From the NCBI GenBank assembly GCA_039812375.1, contig JBDIAO010000001.1, forward strand, positions 62,001 to 126,000: 64,000 nt of DNA, in the 5' to 3' direction. Shown here piece after piece: positions 14,277 through 23,732 of the stretch. The notes beneath the pieces are model-generated. The model had not been told where the DNA came from, did no database searches, and was given only the letters and a program-made list of their open reading frames with translations. A program made the translations under genes and the position numbers. Every line of letters begins with the position of its first letter. Position 1 is the first letter of the stretch. The stretch is from JAGOME01 sp039812375 (GTDB taxonomy: Bacteria > Actinomycetota > Actinomycetes > Actinomycetales > Dermatophilaceae).

Positions 14277-16190
14277 ATGGCCGATGAAGCCAGCCCCAGT
14301 GGCGCCATGGCCCTGGCCGGGGACTTTCCCGCCCGCACCCGTGAGGACTGGCTACACCTCGTCGCCGGCGTCCTGAACAAGACTCGGGCCGAGGACCACA
14401 GGCTCACCGGGGAGCAGGCTGAGGATGCGCTGCGCACGATCGTCCCCGGAGGCCTGGTCATCGACCCGCTCTATCTGCGCTCCGAGCACCCTTACCGCAT
14501 CGGGGTGCCCGGCCACATGCCGTTCACCCGGGGTCGGGCGATCCGTCCGGCCGGGCACCCTTGGGACGTGCGTCAGTTGCACGACGACCCGGATGCCAGT
14601 ACCACCCGGGCAGCGGTGCGCGCCGACCTCGAACGGGGGGTCAGCAGCATCTGGGTCCATGTCGGTTCGGACGGGATCGCATCCAAGGACCTGGAGCTCG
14701 CGCTGTCCGACGTGCTGTTCGACCTCGCCCCGGTTGCGGTGTCCAGCTGGGATGACCAGCAGGGTGCTGCCGCGGCGCTGATCGCAGCCATCGACGCGGC
14801 TGAGGGCCGGGGCGAAGGAGGCGGCCGGGGACAAGCCGCGGCCGCTGGGAGTGACAGCGAGGCGCCGCGGCAGGCGATCGGCGGCAACCTCGGGCACGAC
14901 CCCATCGGTGCCGCCGCGCGCACGGGCAGCAGTCCCGACCTCGGTCCGCTTGCCGACGCCGTGCGTGCTTGCCTGGAACGGTCCGGACTGACCGCGATCA
15001 CCGTCGACACCCGTCCCGTCCACGATGCCGGTGCCGACGATGTGGACGAGGTCGGTTTCGCCCTGGCCACCGGACTGGCCTATTTACGGCATCTCGAGGC
15101 CGAGGGCATCGGACCCGCGGCCGCGTTCGGGCAGATCGAGTTTCGGGTCGCCGTTACCCAGGATCAGTTCCTCGCGGCTGCCAAGCTCCGAGCCTTGCGC
15201 CGGGCCTGGGCCCGGATCGGCCAGACCCTCGAGGTCCCGGAAGAGCAGCGAGGCGCGCACATTCATGCAGTGACCGGTCTGCGGATGTTCACCCGCGACG
15301 ACCCGTGGGTTAACGTGCTCCGCTGCACCCTCGCCGTCTTCGGGGCGAGCATCGGGGGAGCCGATGCGATCACCGTGCTGCCCTTCGACAGCGTCGCCGG
15401 CCTCCCCACGACGTTCTCTCGTCGGCTCGCCCGTAACACCCAGCTCTTGCTCGCCCAGGAGTCCAACGTCGGTGCGGTCACCGACCCTGGTGGTGGCTCG
15501 TGGTATCTCGAAGAGCTCACCGACGACGTCGCCCGCGGCGCCTGGGGGGTACTTCAGGAGACCGAGGCCGCTGGTGGCATTGCCGCGATGCTGGCCGATG
15601 GCTCTTTGGCCGCTCGGCTGGACGCTGCACACCAGGAGCGGGCCGAGGCAGTGGCCAACCGCCGCATCCCACTGACCGGCATCTCGATGTTCCCACTGCC
15701 CCAGGAGGCTCCACTGGAGCGGACCCATCGGTCAGTCCTGCCGCAGCATCCCGGCGCCCTGCCGGCGCGACGGGACTCCGCGGCATACGAGGAACTGCGT
15801 GACCGGGCCCGGCGCCTCGGCAAACCGACAGTGACGGTGGCCACTGTGGGCACCCAGCGGGACTTCGGTGCTCGCGAAGGATTCGTGACCAACCTCCTCG
15901 CCGCCGGTGGCATCTCCGTGACTGCCGACGTGCGTCCCACGGCGATCCTTGCCTCCAGCACGAAGGGCTATGCCGCGCACGCTCGGCAGGCTGTGGAGGC
16001 GCTGCGCGCTGGCGGTGCCACCCGGATCCTCGTCGCGGGACGAGCCCGGGAACTTGGCCAGGACGCCAGCCTGGTCGACGGTGAGGTCAAGGACGGGATG
16101 GATGTCGTCGCCTTCCTCTCCGACCTGCTCACCGAACTCGGCGCACCGCCACCAGAGGCACCCGCCAGCACGAAGGGAGCGAGCGCATGA
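14277..16190 (+). CDS. mutA: methylmalonyl-CoA mutase small (beta) subunit
   Basis: 637 residues. It is the non-catalytic partner of MutB in the adenosylcobalamin enzyme that interconverts methylmalonyl-CoA and succinyl-CoA. It has the mutase TIM-barrel region (for example FSRRLARNTQLLLAQESNVG, VTDPGGGSWYLEELTD) and a degenerate C-terminal B12-like domain lacking the DxHxxG motif, as expected for the small subunit. Residues about 165-215 are a Gly/Ala-rich insertion. GAGGAG precedes the ATG. Its stop overlaps mutB (ATGA). Confidence 0.95.
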   Translation: MADEASPSGAMALAGDFPARTREDWLHLVAGVLNKTRAEDHRLTGEQAEDALRTIVPGGLVIDPLYLRSEHPYRIGVPGHMPFTRGRAIRPAGHPWDVRQLHDDPDASTTRAAVRADLERGVSSIWVHVGSDGIASKDLELALSDVLFDLAPVAVSSWDDQQGAAAALIAAIDAAEGRGEGGGRGQAAAAGSDSEAPRQAIGGNLGHDPIGAAARTGSSPDLGPLADAVRACLERSGLTAITVDTRPVHDAGADDVDEVGFALATGLAYLRHLEAEGIGPAAAFGQIEFRVAVTQDQFLAAAKLRALRRAWARIGQTLEVPEEQRGAHIHAVTGLRMFTRDDPWVNVLRCTLAVFGASIGGADAITVLPFDSVAGLPTTFSRRLARNTQLLLAQESNVGAVTDPGGGSWYLEELTDDVARGAWGVLQETEAAGGIAAMLADGSLAARLDAAHQERAEAVANRRIPLTGISMFPLPQEAPLERTHRSVLPQHPGALPARRDSAAYEELRDRARRLGKPTVTVATVGTQRDFGAREGFVTNLLAAGGISVTADVRPTAILASSTKGYAAHARQAVEALRAGGATRILVAGRARELGQDASLVDGEVKDGMDVVAFLSDLLTELGAPPPEAPASTKGASA

Positions 16191-18343
16191 CCACGATCCC
16201 CGACTTCGCCACCGTCCCCCTCGGCGCCCCCGAGGTGAGCCCGGTGCAGGTCCCCGCCACCGAGCCGTGGCAGACCCCGGAGCAGATCCCGGTCAAGGGG
16301 CTCTATACCGAGGACGACCTGGCGGGTCTCGACTTCCTCGACACCGTCCCCGGTGCGCCACCGTTCCTGCGCGGCCCCTATCCGACGATGTACGTGCAGC
16401 GACCGTGGACGATCCGCCAGTACGCCGGCTTCTCCACCGCGGCCGAGTCCAATGCCTTCTATCGACGCAACCTCGCCGCCGGGCAGAAGGGTCTGTCCGT
16501 CGCCTTCGACCTGGCCACTCACCGCGGCTACGACTCCGATCATCCGCGGGTGACCGGTGACGTCGGCATGGCCGGGGTGGCGATCGACTCGATCCTCGAC
16601 ATGCGCGAACTCTTCGACGGGATCCCGCTGGACCAGATGAGCGTGTCGATGACGATGAACGGGGCGGTCATTCCGATCCTCGCGCTGTATGTCGTCGCGG
16701 CCGAGGAGCAGGGAGTGGCGCCCGAGCAGCTGACCGGGACCATCCAGAACGACATCCTCAAGGAGTTCATGGTCCGCAACACCTATATCTACCCACCGAC
16801 GCCCAGCATGCGGATCATCTCGGACATCTTCGCCTACGCCTCGCAGAAGATGCCGCGCTTCAACTCGATCTCGATCTCGGGCTACCACATGCAAGAAGCC
16901 GGCGCGACCCAAGACCTCGAGTTGGCCTACACCCTGGCCGACGGGGTGGAGTACATCCGGGCCGGCAAGGCGGTGGGGCTCGACGTCGACGTCTTTGCCC
17001 CGCGGCTGTCCTTCTTCTGGGCGATCGGGATGAACTTCTTCATGGAGGTCGCCAAGATGCGCGCGGCGCGGTTGTTGTGGGCGCGCCTGGTCAAGGAGCA
17101 GGGGGCGAGCAACCCCAAGTCGCTCTCGCTGCGCACACACTCGCAGACCTCCGGTTGGTCGCTGACCGCGCAGGACGTGTTCAACAACGTCGTGCGCACG
17201 TGCATCGAGGCGATGGCCTCCACCCAGGGGCACACCCAGTCGCTGCACACCAACGCTCTCGACGAGGCGATCGCGTTGCCGACCGATTTTTCGGCACGCA
17301 TCGCGCGGAACACCCAGCTGGTCATCCAGCAGGAGTCTGGGACCTGCCGGACGATCGATCCGTGGGCTGGATCGGCCTATGTCGAGCGGCTGACCCACGA
17401 CCTCGCCCAGCGTGCCTGGCAGCACATCGAGGAGGTTGAGGCCGCCGGCGGCATGGCCAAGGCGATTGAGGCCGGGATCCCGAAGATGCGGATCGAGGAA
17501 GCTGCCGCACGCACCCAGGCCCGGATCGACTCCGGGACCCAGCCGGTGATTGGCGTCAACACCTACGTCGTCGACGACGACGAGGAGATCGAGGTCCTCA
17601 AGGTCGACAACGCCGCGGTGCGGGCCTCCCAGCTAGCCAAGCTCGCACAGCTGCGCGCCGATCGGGACGAGGCGGTATGCCGTGAGTCGCTCGCGGCACT
17701 CACCGCCGCCTGCCGGGCCCAGGGCGGCCGGGACCTGTCGACCAACCTGCTCGCCCTAGCCATCGACGCCGCCCGGGCCCGGGCGACGGTCGGGGAGATG
17801 TCGTCGGCGATGGAGGAGGTCTTCGGGCGCTATGTCGCCCAGATCCGTACTATCGGCGGGGTGTACAGCGCGGCGGCAGGCGATGACCAAGGAGTGCACG
17901 AGGCGCAGCGTCTCGTCGAGGAGTTCGCCCACGCCGCGGGTCGGCGCCCCAGGATCCTCGTGGCGAAGATGGGCCAGGACGGGCACGACCGTGGCCAGAA
18001 AGTCATCGCGACGGCCTTCGCGGACCTTGGTTTCGACGTTGACGTGGGCCCGCTCTTCCAGACCCCGGACGAGGTCGCCCGGCAGGCTGTGGAGTCCGAC
18101 GTCCATGTCGTCGGGGTCTCCTCGCTCGCAGCTGGCCATCTGACCCTCGTCCCAGCCCTGCGAGCTGCGCTCGACGACCTGGGGCGCCCGGATCTGATGA
18201 TCGTCGTCGGCGGAGTCATCCCAGGCCAGGACCACGAGGAGCTGTACGCGGCCGGGGCCGACGCGATCTATCCGCCGGGCACGGTTATCGCGCAGGCCGC
18301 GATCGGTCTGGTGAAGGAGCTGCACCAGCGGCTCGACGTCTGA
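16187..18343 (+). CDS. mutB: methylmalonyl-CoA mutase large (alpha, catalytic) subunit
   Basis: 718 residues. The N-terminal barrel holds the substrate channel (RGPYPTMYVQRPWTIRQYAG, and LSFDLATHRGYDSDHPR-type region). The C-terminal cobalamin domain carries the DxHxxG motif as Asp598-Gly-His600-Asp-Arg-Gly603, whose histidine ligates cobalt. It ends ELHQRLDV. The start overlaps the mutA stop and the stop overlaps the meaB start (TGATG), so mutA-mutB-meaB form one coupled operon. It serves propionate, odd-chain fatty acid and branched amino acid breakdown. Confidence 0.97.
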   Translation: MTTIPDFATVPLGAPEVSPVQVPATEPWQTPEQIPVKGLYTEDDLAGLDFLDTVPGAPPFLRGPYPTMYVQRPWTIRQYAGFSTAAESNAFYRRNLAAGQKGLSVAFDLATHRGYDSDHPRVTGDVGMAGVAIDSILDMRELFDGIPLDQMSVSMTMNGAVIPILALYVVAAEEQGVAPEQLTGTIQNDILKEFMVRNTYIYPPTPSMRIISDIFAYASQKMPRFNSISISGYHMQEAGATQDLELAYTLADGVEYIRAGKAVGLDVDVFAPRLSFFWAIGMNFFMEVAKMRAARLLWARLVKEQGASNPKSLSLRTHSQTSGWSLTAQDVFNNVVRTCIEAMASTQGHTQSLHTNALDEAIALPTDFSARIARNTQLVIQQESGTCRTIDPWAGSAYVERLTHDLAQRAWQHIEEVEAAGGMAKAIEAGIPKMRIEEAAARTQARIDSGTQPVIGVNTYVVDDDEEIEVLKVDNAAVRASQLAKLAQLRADRDEAVCRESLAALTAACRAQGGRDLSTNLLALAIDAARARATVGEMSSAMEEVFGRYVAQIRTIGGVYSAAAGDDQGVHEAQRLVEEFAHAAGRRPRILVAKMGQDGHDRGQKVIATAFADLGFDVDVGPLFQTPDEVARQAVESDVHVVGVSSLAAGHLTLVPALRAALDDLGRPDLMIVVGGVIPGQDHEELYAAGADAIYPPGTVIAQAAIGLVKELHQRLDV

Positions 18344-19344
18344 TGCGCGGCGTCGACGTCGCCGGGCTCGTCGGTGGGGTCCGGGCTGGCTCACGCGGTC
18401 ACATCGCCCGTGCCATCACCCTCGTCGAGTCCACCAGGCCCGACCATCGGGAGCAGGCAGGCGACCTGTTACGGCAGCTCACGGCATACACCGGAAAGGC
18501 CGTGCGGGTCGGGATTACAGGGGTGCCCGGCGCCGGGAAGTCGACCTTCGTCAACGCGATGGGGAGCCGGCTCATCGCTCGCGGATCCCGGGTCGCCGTC
18601 GTCGCGGTCGACCCCTCGTCCCGACGGACCGGAGGATCCATCCTCGGCGACCGCACACGGATGGCCGATCTGGCCAACAGTGATGCGGCCTTCGTCCGGC
18701 CCAGCCCGAGCGGACGCCAGCTCGGCGGTGTCGCCAGAGCGACGCGGGAGTCGATGCTCATCCTCGAGGCTGCCGGGTTCGACGTCGTCATGGTCGAGAC
18801 CGTTGGGGTGGGGCAGAACGAGATCGCGGTTTCGGAGATGGTCGACACGTTTCTCCTGCTCACGCTGGCCCGTGCCGGGGACCAGCTCCAGGGGATCAAG
18901 CGGGGCATCCTCGAGCTCGCCGATGTGATCACCGTGAACAAGGCCGACGGGGACGGCCTCATCCCGGCCCGAGCTGCGGCTAAGGAGCTGGCTGCGGTGA
19001 TGCGGCTGGTCTTGCCCAGGGACGTGCGCCGCCCGCCGGTACTGACCTGCTCGGCGCAGACCGGGGAGGGGCTCGACGAGGTCTGGGAGGCCGTGCTGGC
19101 ACACCGAGAATGGCTTGTCGCGCAAGGCTCGCTGGAGTCTCGCAGGGCCCAGCAGCAGCAAGACTGGATGTGGGCCATGGTCGACGCCCAGCTCGCTGAC
19201 GCAGTCCGGGAGTCGGCGATGGTGCAAGCGCAACGCGCTGAGATCGAGTCGGCTGTGCGCGCCGGTGAGGTGTCCGCGGTCGAGGGCTCCGAGCGGATCC
19301 TGGCGCTGTTCACCGGGGCAGCTGCCGACCCGTCACGGCGGTGA
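18343..19344 (+). CDS. meaB: MeaB/ArgK-type GTPase, methylmalonyl-CoA mutase chaperone
   Basis: 333 residues of the G3E family. It protects and reloads the mutase cofactor. The Walker A GITGVPGAGKST is at residues 57-68, the G3-region VMVETVGVGQNEIAVSEM follows, and the G4 motif is NKADG. The C-terminal dimerisation helix (HREWLVAQGSLESRRAQQQQ) is intact. Position and overlap with mutB support the MeaB role rather than an unrelated ArgK function. Confidence 0.95.
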   Translation: MRGVDVAGLVGGVRAGSRGHIARAITLVESTRPDHREQAGDLLRQLTAYTGKAVRVGITGVPGAGKSTFVNAMGSRLIARGSRVAVVAVDPSSRRTGGSILGDRTRMADLANSDAAFVRPSPSGRQLGGVARATRESMLILEAAGFDVVMVETVGVGQNEIAVSEMVDTFLLLTLARAGDQLQGIKRGILELADVITVNKADGDGLIPARAAAKELAAVMRLVLPRDVRRPPVLTCSAQTGEGLDEVWEAVLAHREWLVAQGSLESRRAQQQQDWMWAMVDAQLADAVRESAMVQAQRAEIESAVRAGEVSAVEGSERILALFTGAAADPSRR

Positions 19345-19463
19345 CGGGTGGGGCGGCTGTGAATCGACTGAATGCTGTGTGAATAGCACCTCACCTCTGG
19401 GACACTGGTTTCATCGAAGGCCCGTGTCGGCCATAGTGCGGGCCACGAGACGAGGAGGACGTC

Positions 19464-20015
19464 GTGAGCGACCAGAATCCTGAGGGGCCGTCGAGCACCC
19501 CTGAGCAGCAGTCCAGTGCACCACCTCCACCTCCACCCCCACCCCCACCGCCTGTGTCCGTTGCTCCGCCCCCGCCACCGCCCCCGCCGAGCAGCTACCC
19601 ACCGCCGGGCAGCTACGCCCAGCCGGCAGTAGCAGCGGCGCAACCGATGGCCCCCCAGCCCTCACCGCTGCAGGCCGGTGCCGACTACACTGCTTCGTTT
19701 GGTCCGGCCGAGGTCGAGGAGGGCAAGGTGATGTCTCTCATCGGCTACATCGGCATCCTCTTCCTGGTCCCGATGCTCGCCCTGCCCAACAACCGGTTCG
19801 CCCGGTTCCACGCAAACCAGGGACTGGTGCTGTTCATCTCCTGGTTCGTCATCTCGGTGCTGCAGATCATGTTGGGGTTCGTCCCGATCATCAAGTATTT
19901 CGCCTGGATCCTGTGGTTCGGGCCGTTCATCCTGATGATCCTCGGCATGGTCAATGCCGGCGGTGGCAAGGCAAAGACGCTGCCGCTGATCGGCAGTGTC
20001 CAGCTCCTCAAGTGA
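19464..20015 (+). CDS. DUF4870 membrane protein with proline-rich N-terminus
   Basis: 183 residues. Residues 1-70 are extremely proline-rich, with two poly-Pro runs, a layout common in actinobacterial membrane proteins. The C-terminal part (EEGKVMSLIGYIGILFLVPM, then NNRFARFHANQGLVLFISWF) is the DUF4870 pattern with about three membrane segments and the conserved FHANQG. The function is unknown. No partner is evident, and it is separated from meaB by 119 bp. Confidence 0.75.
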   Translation: MSDQNPEGPSSTPEQQSSAPPPPPPPPPPPVSVAPPPPPPPPSSYPPPGSYAQPAVAAAQPMAPQPSPLQAGADYTASFGPAEVEEGKVMSLIGYIGILFLVPMLALPNNRFARFHANQGLVLFISWFVISVLQIMLGFVPIIKYFAWILWFGPFILMILGMVNAGGGKAKTLPLIGSVQLLK

Positions 20016-20053
20016 GGTCTTCATCCTCACGCGTGAGGTCTTCATCCTCACGC
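20012..20053 (+). repeat. two tandem 21-bp hairpin units at the DUF4870 gene end
   Basis: GTGAGGTCTTCATCCTCACGC occurs twice (20012-20032, 20033-20053). In each, GTGAGG pairs with CCTCAC around a 7-nt loop, and the two units may also pair with each other. The first unit overlaps the stop codon. It could act as a tandem terminator between the DUF4870 gene and the convergent malic enzyme gene. Confidence 0.75.
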
Positions 20054-20101
20054 GCGCTCTTGCAGTTCACCCGCTGACCGGGCTGACCACACATCTGGGG
20101 G

Positions 20102-21820
20102 TCAGATCGGCTCGACCGGGGGATAGTCCGGCTGCCACATCCGGCTGTAGATCTCCTGGATCGGATCCTCCAAGGGCCGGTCGGCGACGCCTTCGTCCGC
20201 AGCGGCTTGGGCGACGGCAAGCGCGACCGTCGCCGAGACGGTGCGCAGGTTGCCCATGAGCGGCAGCAGGGACGCGCCGGGCCGGTAGGCGTTGACGAGC
20301 CCGGCGAGCGCATGTGCTGCCGCCGAGATCATCCCCTCGGTCACCCTGCGGGCCCGGCAGGCCGCAACTCCAAGACCCAGTCCGGGGAAGATCAGGGCGT
20401 TGTTCGACTGGGCGATGTCGTACCTGACCCCGCCGTGGTCGACCCGGCCGAAGGGACTGCCGGTCGCGATCAGCGCTCGACCGTCGGTCCACTCGAGCAC
20501 GTCCTTGGGGGTCGCCTCGGCATGGCTCGTCGGGTTGGACAGCGGGAAGATCAGTGGCCGGGCGACGTGAGCGGCCATCTCCCGCACGATCGGCTCGGTG
20601 AATGCCCCGCCTTTGGTGGAGGTCCCCAGCAGCATCGTGGGCCGGACATGGTGAACGACGTCGGCCAACGTGATCCGGCCAGGATCGGCGACCTTCCATC
20701 GGGCCACTTCCTCGCGCCGACGCGCATAGGGCCGCTGGAACTCGAGGAGCTCGTCCTGGTCGTCGATATACAGCCCCGGAATCCCGATCGCCCAGATCCG
20801 CCGCCGGGCATCCTCCCGGGAGGCGACCCTGCCCTCGCGGACCATGGTGTCGCAGATGAGGTTGGCGATACCGATACCGGCGCTGCCTGCCCCGAAGATG
20901 ACGATGCGGTGTTCGTCCAGATCGGTGCCGGTGACGTCGGCGCCGGCGAGGATTGCGGCGAGAACCACGGCAGCGGTCCCCTGGATGTCGTCGTTGAACG
21001 TGCAGACCTCGCCGCGGTAGCGCGTGAGCAGTCGGTGGGCGTTGTGGGCGGCGAAGTCCTCCCAGTGGATCATCGCGTACGGGAACACCCTCGTCACGGC
21101 GGTGACGAAGGTGTCGACGAACTCGTCGTAGCGTTCCCCGCGAACCCGCGCGTGCCGTACGCCGATGTACATGTCATTGTTGAGCAGCCCGAGATTGTCC
21201 GTGCCGACGTCGAGGACGACGGGGACCATGCGGCGCGGGTGAATCCCGGCGGCGGCGGCATACAGGGAGGACTTGCCGATCGCGATCTGGATGCCGCCCA
21301 CACCCTGGTCGCCGATGCCCAGGATGCCCTCGGAGTCGGTGACGACGACGAGGTCGATGCTCTCCGGGTCGAGCCCGTAGTTGAGCAGGGACTGCTCGAT
21401 GGACTCGGGCGCGTCGATGGACAAGAAGACCCCGCGTGGGCGGTTGTACTCATGGCTGAACCGCTCGATCGCCTCCCCGATGGTCGGGGTGTAGATGATC
21501 GGCAACATCTCCTCGAGGTGGCTGGCGAGGAGTTTGTAGAAGAGCACTTCGTTGCGGTCCCGAAGCTGGGCCAGGTGGAGATATTTGCCCAGGGGTGTCG
21601 TGGTCCGTCGGTACTGCTCGTAGGTGCGTCGGGTCTGGTTCTCCATGCTCGACACACCGGTGGGCATGAGTCCGAGCAGGCCGAGCTGCTCGCGCTCCTC
21701 CTGGGTGAAGGCGGTGCCCCGGTTGGTCATCGGGTTCGCCAGGACCGATCGGCCGCGAGCCTTGATCCGCAGTGGCATGCCGTTGGTCGTGGTGTCCTGC
21801 TCGTAGTCCGTGCTCGGCAT
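20102..21820 (-). CDS. NAD-type malic enzyme (malate dehydrogenase, decarboxylating)
   Basis: 572 residues from the ATG at 21820, close to the 565-residue E. coli MaeA. It converts malate to pyruvate and CO2. Recognisable blocks are IIYTPTIGEAIERFSHEYNR (malate site tyrosine), GKSSLYAAAAGI, PVVLDVGTDN, FNDDIQGTAAVVLAA (metal ligands) and the dinucleotide fold IVIFGAGSAGIGIA. AAGGTGG lies 5 nt before the chosen ATG; longer in-frame starts reach 21877 but lack this. Cofactor preference (NAD or NADP) cannot be read from sequence with certainty. Confidence 0.92.
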   Translation of the reverse strand: MPSTDYEQDTTTNGMPLRIKARGRSVLANPMTNRGTAFTQEEREQLGLLGLMPTGVSSMENQTRRTYEQYRRTTTPLGKYLHLAQLRDRNEVLFYKLLASHLEEMLPIIYTPTIGEAIERFSHEYNRPRGVFLSIDAPESIEQSLLNYGLDPESIDLVVVTDSEGILGIGDQGVGGIQIAIGKSSLYAAAAGIHPRRMVPVVLDVGTDNLGLLNNDMYIGVRHARVRGERYDEFVDTFVTAVTRVFPYAMIHWEDFAAHNAHRLLTRYRGEVCTFNDDIQGTAAVVLAAILAGADVTGTDLDEHRIVIFGAGSAGIGIANLICDTMVREGRVASREDARRRIWAIGIPGLYIDDQDELLEFQRPYARRREEVARWKVADPGRITLADVVHHVRPTMLLGTSTKGGAFTEPIVREMAAHVARPLIFPLSNPTSHAEATPKDVLEWTDGRALIATGSPFGRVDHGGVRYDIAQSNNALIFPGLGLGVAACRARRVTEGMISAAAHALAGLVNAYRPGASLLPLMGNLRTVSATVALAVAQAAADEGVADRPLEDPIQEIYSRMWQPDYPPVEPI

Positions 21821-21917
21821 GCTCCACCTTCTCATGAGCAGCCCCCGCCACGGGGGGACCACGGCGACCGCTGTCATGGCGGGCGCCTGGTCCGTATGCC
21901 GTGCGACTCGTCATGGG

Positions 21918-23189
21918 TCAGCCCACCGCCGGGGTGAGCCGGCGTGCGGGAGCGATCCCCGATCGCTTGGCCTGCCAGAGGAGGAGCAGCGTCGCCACGG
22001 TCATGACAGCGACCGACGTGAGGGCAGCGCCGAGGGAGCCGGTGGTCTCGCCGGTGATGTAAGACTCCTCGAGGCCGCCGAAGGCGATCCCGGTGAAGGA
22101 GACCAGCAGGTTGTTGACGACGTGGATGGCGATCCCGGCCTCCAGACCACCGGTCCGCCAGGCGAGGAAGCAGTTGGCGAAGGCCATCGCCGCGAGGTCG
22201 ACGATGATCCACGGGTCGAGCGATCCGTGCAAGGCCGCGAACACGCCGGCGGAGACGAACGCCGTGATCACGGCGGCAACCCTGGCATTGGGAATCCAGG
22301 ACCCGACGATCTGGACCAGCCCACCGCGCATCCCGATCTCCTCGGCGGCGGACTGCAGCGGGGTGGTCAGCACCGTCACGACGAGCAATCCGACCCAATC
22401 CTTCGGGCGGGGGAGGACCTGTTGCCCTGTGAGGACCCAACTCGCCGACAAGTAGAGGGCCCACACCGGCGTGACCACCGCCAGGGACCGGCCCAGCCAG
22501 GCCCAGCGCACCCTGCCGGTGATGCTCAGGACGCGGCTCCAGCGGCGGCGGTGCCCGGCCCAGATACCGAGGCCCGTCGCTGGAATGAGCGCGGTGATGC
22601 TGAGGTTGAGCCACAGGTTGGCCCACGTGCTCGTCTCGAACTGTCCGGTGCCACCGGCGGGCAGGGTCCCGGTCAGGGCGAACGGGATGGTGACCAAAGC
22701 GGCGATGAAGAACCAGAGCACGACGACGAGGGGCAGGGAGACCAGCGGTCGCCACCACCGGTGTCGCGGGCCGCGCAGCAGGTGGACGTAGGGGTGCGGC
22801 AGTGCCTCGAGTCGGGCCAGTTCAGCACGGCGGGCCGCGGCGTTCTCGGCGGTTTCGCGGTAGTGGGCGCGGGTGCGGGCCTGGTCGAGAAGGACGGACC
22901 AGGCCCAGCTGGTGCGCGCCGGGTCGGCGTCGAGGTAGGGATCCGGTGCCCATGTGGGGATGCCGTAGCTCTGCGCCCACCGAAAGGCCCGGTATGCTGT
23001 CTCAGCGTCCCGATAGGGACCACCGGCCAGCCACAGCCCGTCGGCGTGGGATAGCCCCTCCATCGAGGTGTCGCTGGGGAACCACACGATCGCGACGTCG
23101 GTGCCCAGTTGCTGGCGGACAGCCTCGATCTCCTGGCGTCGCGGGTCGGCTGGGTCGAGATCACCGACAACAGCGATGCGCACGGTCAT
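21918..23189 (-). CDS. CPBP-family membrane protease fused to a partial amidotransferase-like domain
   Basis: 423 residues from ATG 23189. Residues 1-80 (MTVRIAVVGDLDPADP, then DGLWLAGGPYRDAETAYRAF, WAQSYGIPTW) resemble the first half of the CTP-synthase-like class I amidotransferase family, but the following catalytic GTCGG nucleophile elbow is absent. A basic, coiled-looking linker (80-145) leads to about eight membrane segments. The CPBP/CAAX-protease motifs are Glu283-Glu284-x3-Arg288, His321 and His356 (HVVNN). A CACAAT box 6 nt upstream supports this start; longer in-frame starts extend to 23336. The substrate is unknown. Confidence 0.8.
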   Translation of the reverse strand: MTVRIAVVGDLDPADPRRQEIEAVRQQLGTDVAIVWFPSDTSMEGLSHADGLWLAGGPYRDAETAYRAFRWAQSYGIPTWAPDPYLDADPARTSWAWSVLLDQARTRAHYRETAENAAARRAELARLEALPHPYVHLLRGPRHRWWRPLVSLPLVVVLWFFIAALVTIPFALTGTLPAGGTGQFETSTWANLWLNLSITALIPATGLGIWAGHRRRWSRVLSITGRVRWAWLGRSLAVVTPVWALYLSASWVLTGQQVLPRPKDWVGLLVVTVLTTPLQSAAEEIGMRGGLVQIVGSWIPNARVAAVITAFVSAGVFAALHGSLDPWIIVDLAAMAFANCFLAWRTGGLEAGIAIHVVNNLLVSFTGIAFGGLEESYITGETTGSLGAALTSVAVMTVATLLLLWQAKRSGIAPARRLTPAVG

Positions 23190-23195
23190 CGGCAC

Positions 23196-23201
23196 ATTGT
23201 G
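23196..23201 (-). promoter_or_regulatory. candidate -10 box of the CPBP protease gene
   Basis: CACAAT on the minus strand ends 6 nt before ATG 23189. Spacing matches the leaderless pattern seen elsewhere in the window, but the first base deviates from TANNNT. Confidence 0.35.
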
Positions 23202-23446
23202 ACGGATCGGGTGGATGTGGTTCTCGGGTCCGTTCGGCGGTGCCGCGGGCTGCGCGACAGTGTCCGCCATGAGACTTCGCACCCGGTACATACCTGGTTC
23301 GCACCCCCGATTTCCGTGCAGCAGCGGTGCTGGCATAGGATGGCACGTCGGTCATGTGTGCTGCGCACCCCGCAGAGAGCATCTGGCCGACTTCCCCCGG
23401 GCCATCCACTTAATGAGGCTGCGCCCGCCAACGGATAGAAGAGGGT

Positions 23447-23668
23447 ATGGCCAAGAAGGACGGTGTCATCGAGATCGAAGGCACGATCGTCGAAGCGCTC
23501 CCGAACGCGATGTTCCGGGTCGAGCTGACGAACGGGCACAAGGTCCTCGCGCACATCTCGGGCAAAATGCGCCAGCACTACATCCGGATCCTCCCCGAGG
23601 ACCGGGTCGTGGTGGAGCTGAGCCCATACGACCTCACCCGCGGCCGGATCGTCTTCCGCTACCGCTGA
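23447..23668 (+). CDS. infA: translation initiation factor IF-1
   Basis: 73 residues, exactly the usual IF-1 size. It is a single OB-fold protein that blocks the A site during initiation. MAKKDGVIEIEGTIVEALPN through YIRILPEDRVVVELSPYDLT and the end GRIVFRYR are canonical. It opens the alpha-operon block infA-rpmJ-rpsM-rpsK-rpsD-rpoA-rplQ, here detached from map. Confidence 0.98.
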   Translation: MAKKDGVIEIEGTIVEALPNAMFRVELTNGHKVLAHISGKMRQHYIRILPEDRVVVELSPYDLTRGRIVFRYR

Positions 23669-23732
23669 GCAGGACCCGGGACGCCAGCCGCGGCCCGGGA
23701 CGGATCGAGACACGACACAAGGCGACAACACC

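Noticed and set aside
15968..17425. Long open frame on the minus strand (485 codons) opposite mutA/mutB
   Set aside because: It is an antisense shadow of a well-supported gene in GC-rich DNA, with His/Arg/Asp-rich composition and no family resemblance.
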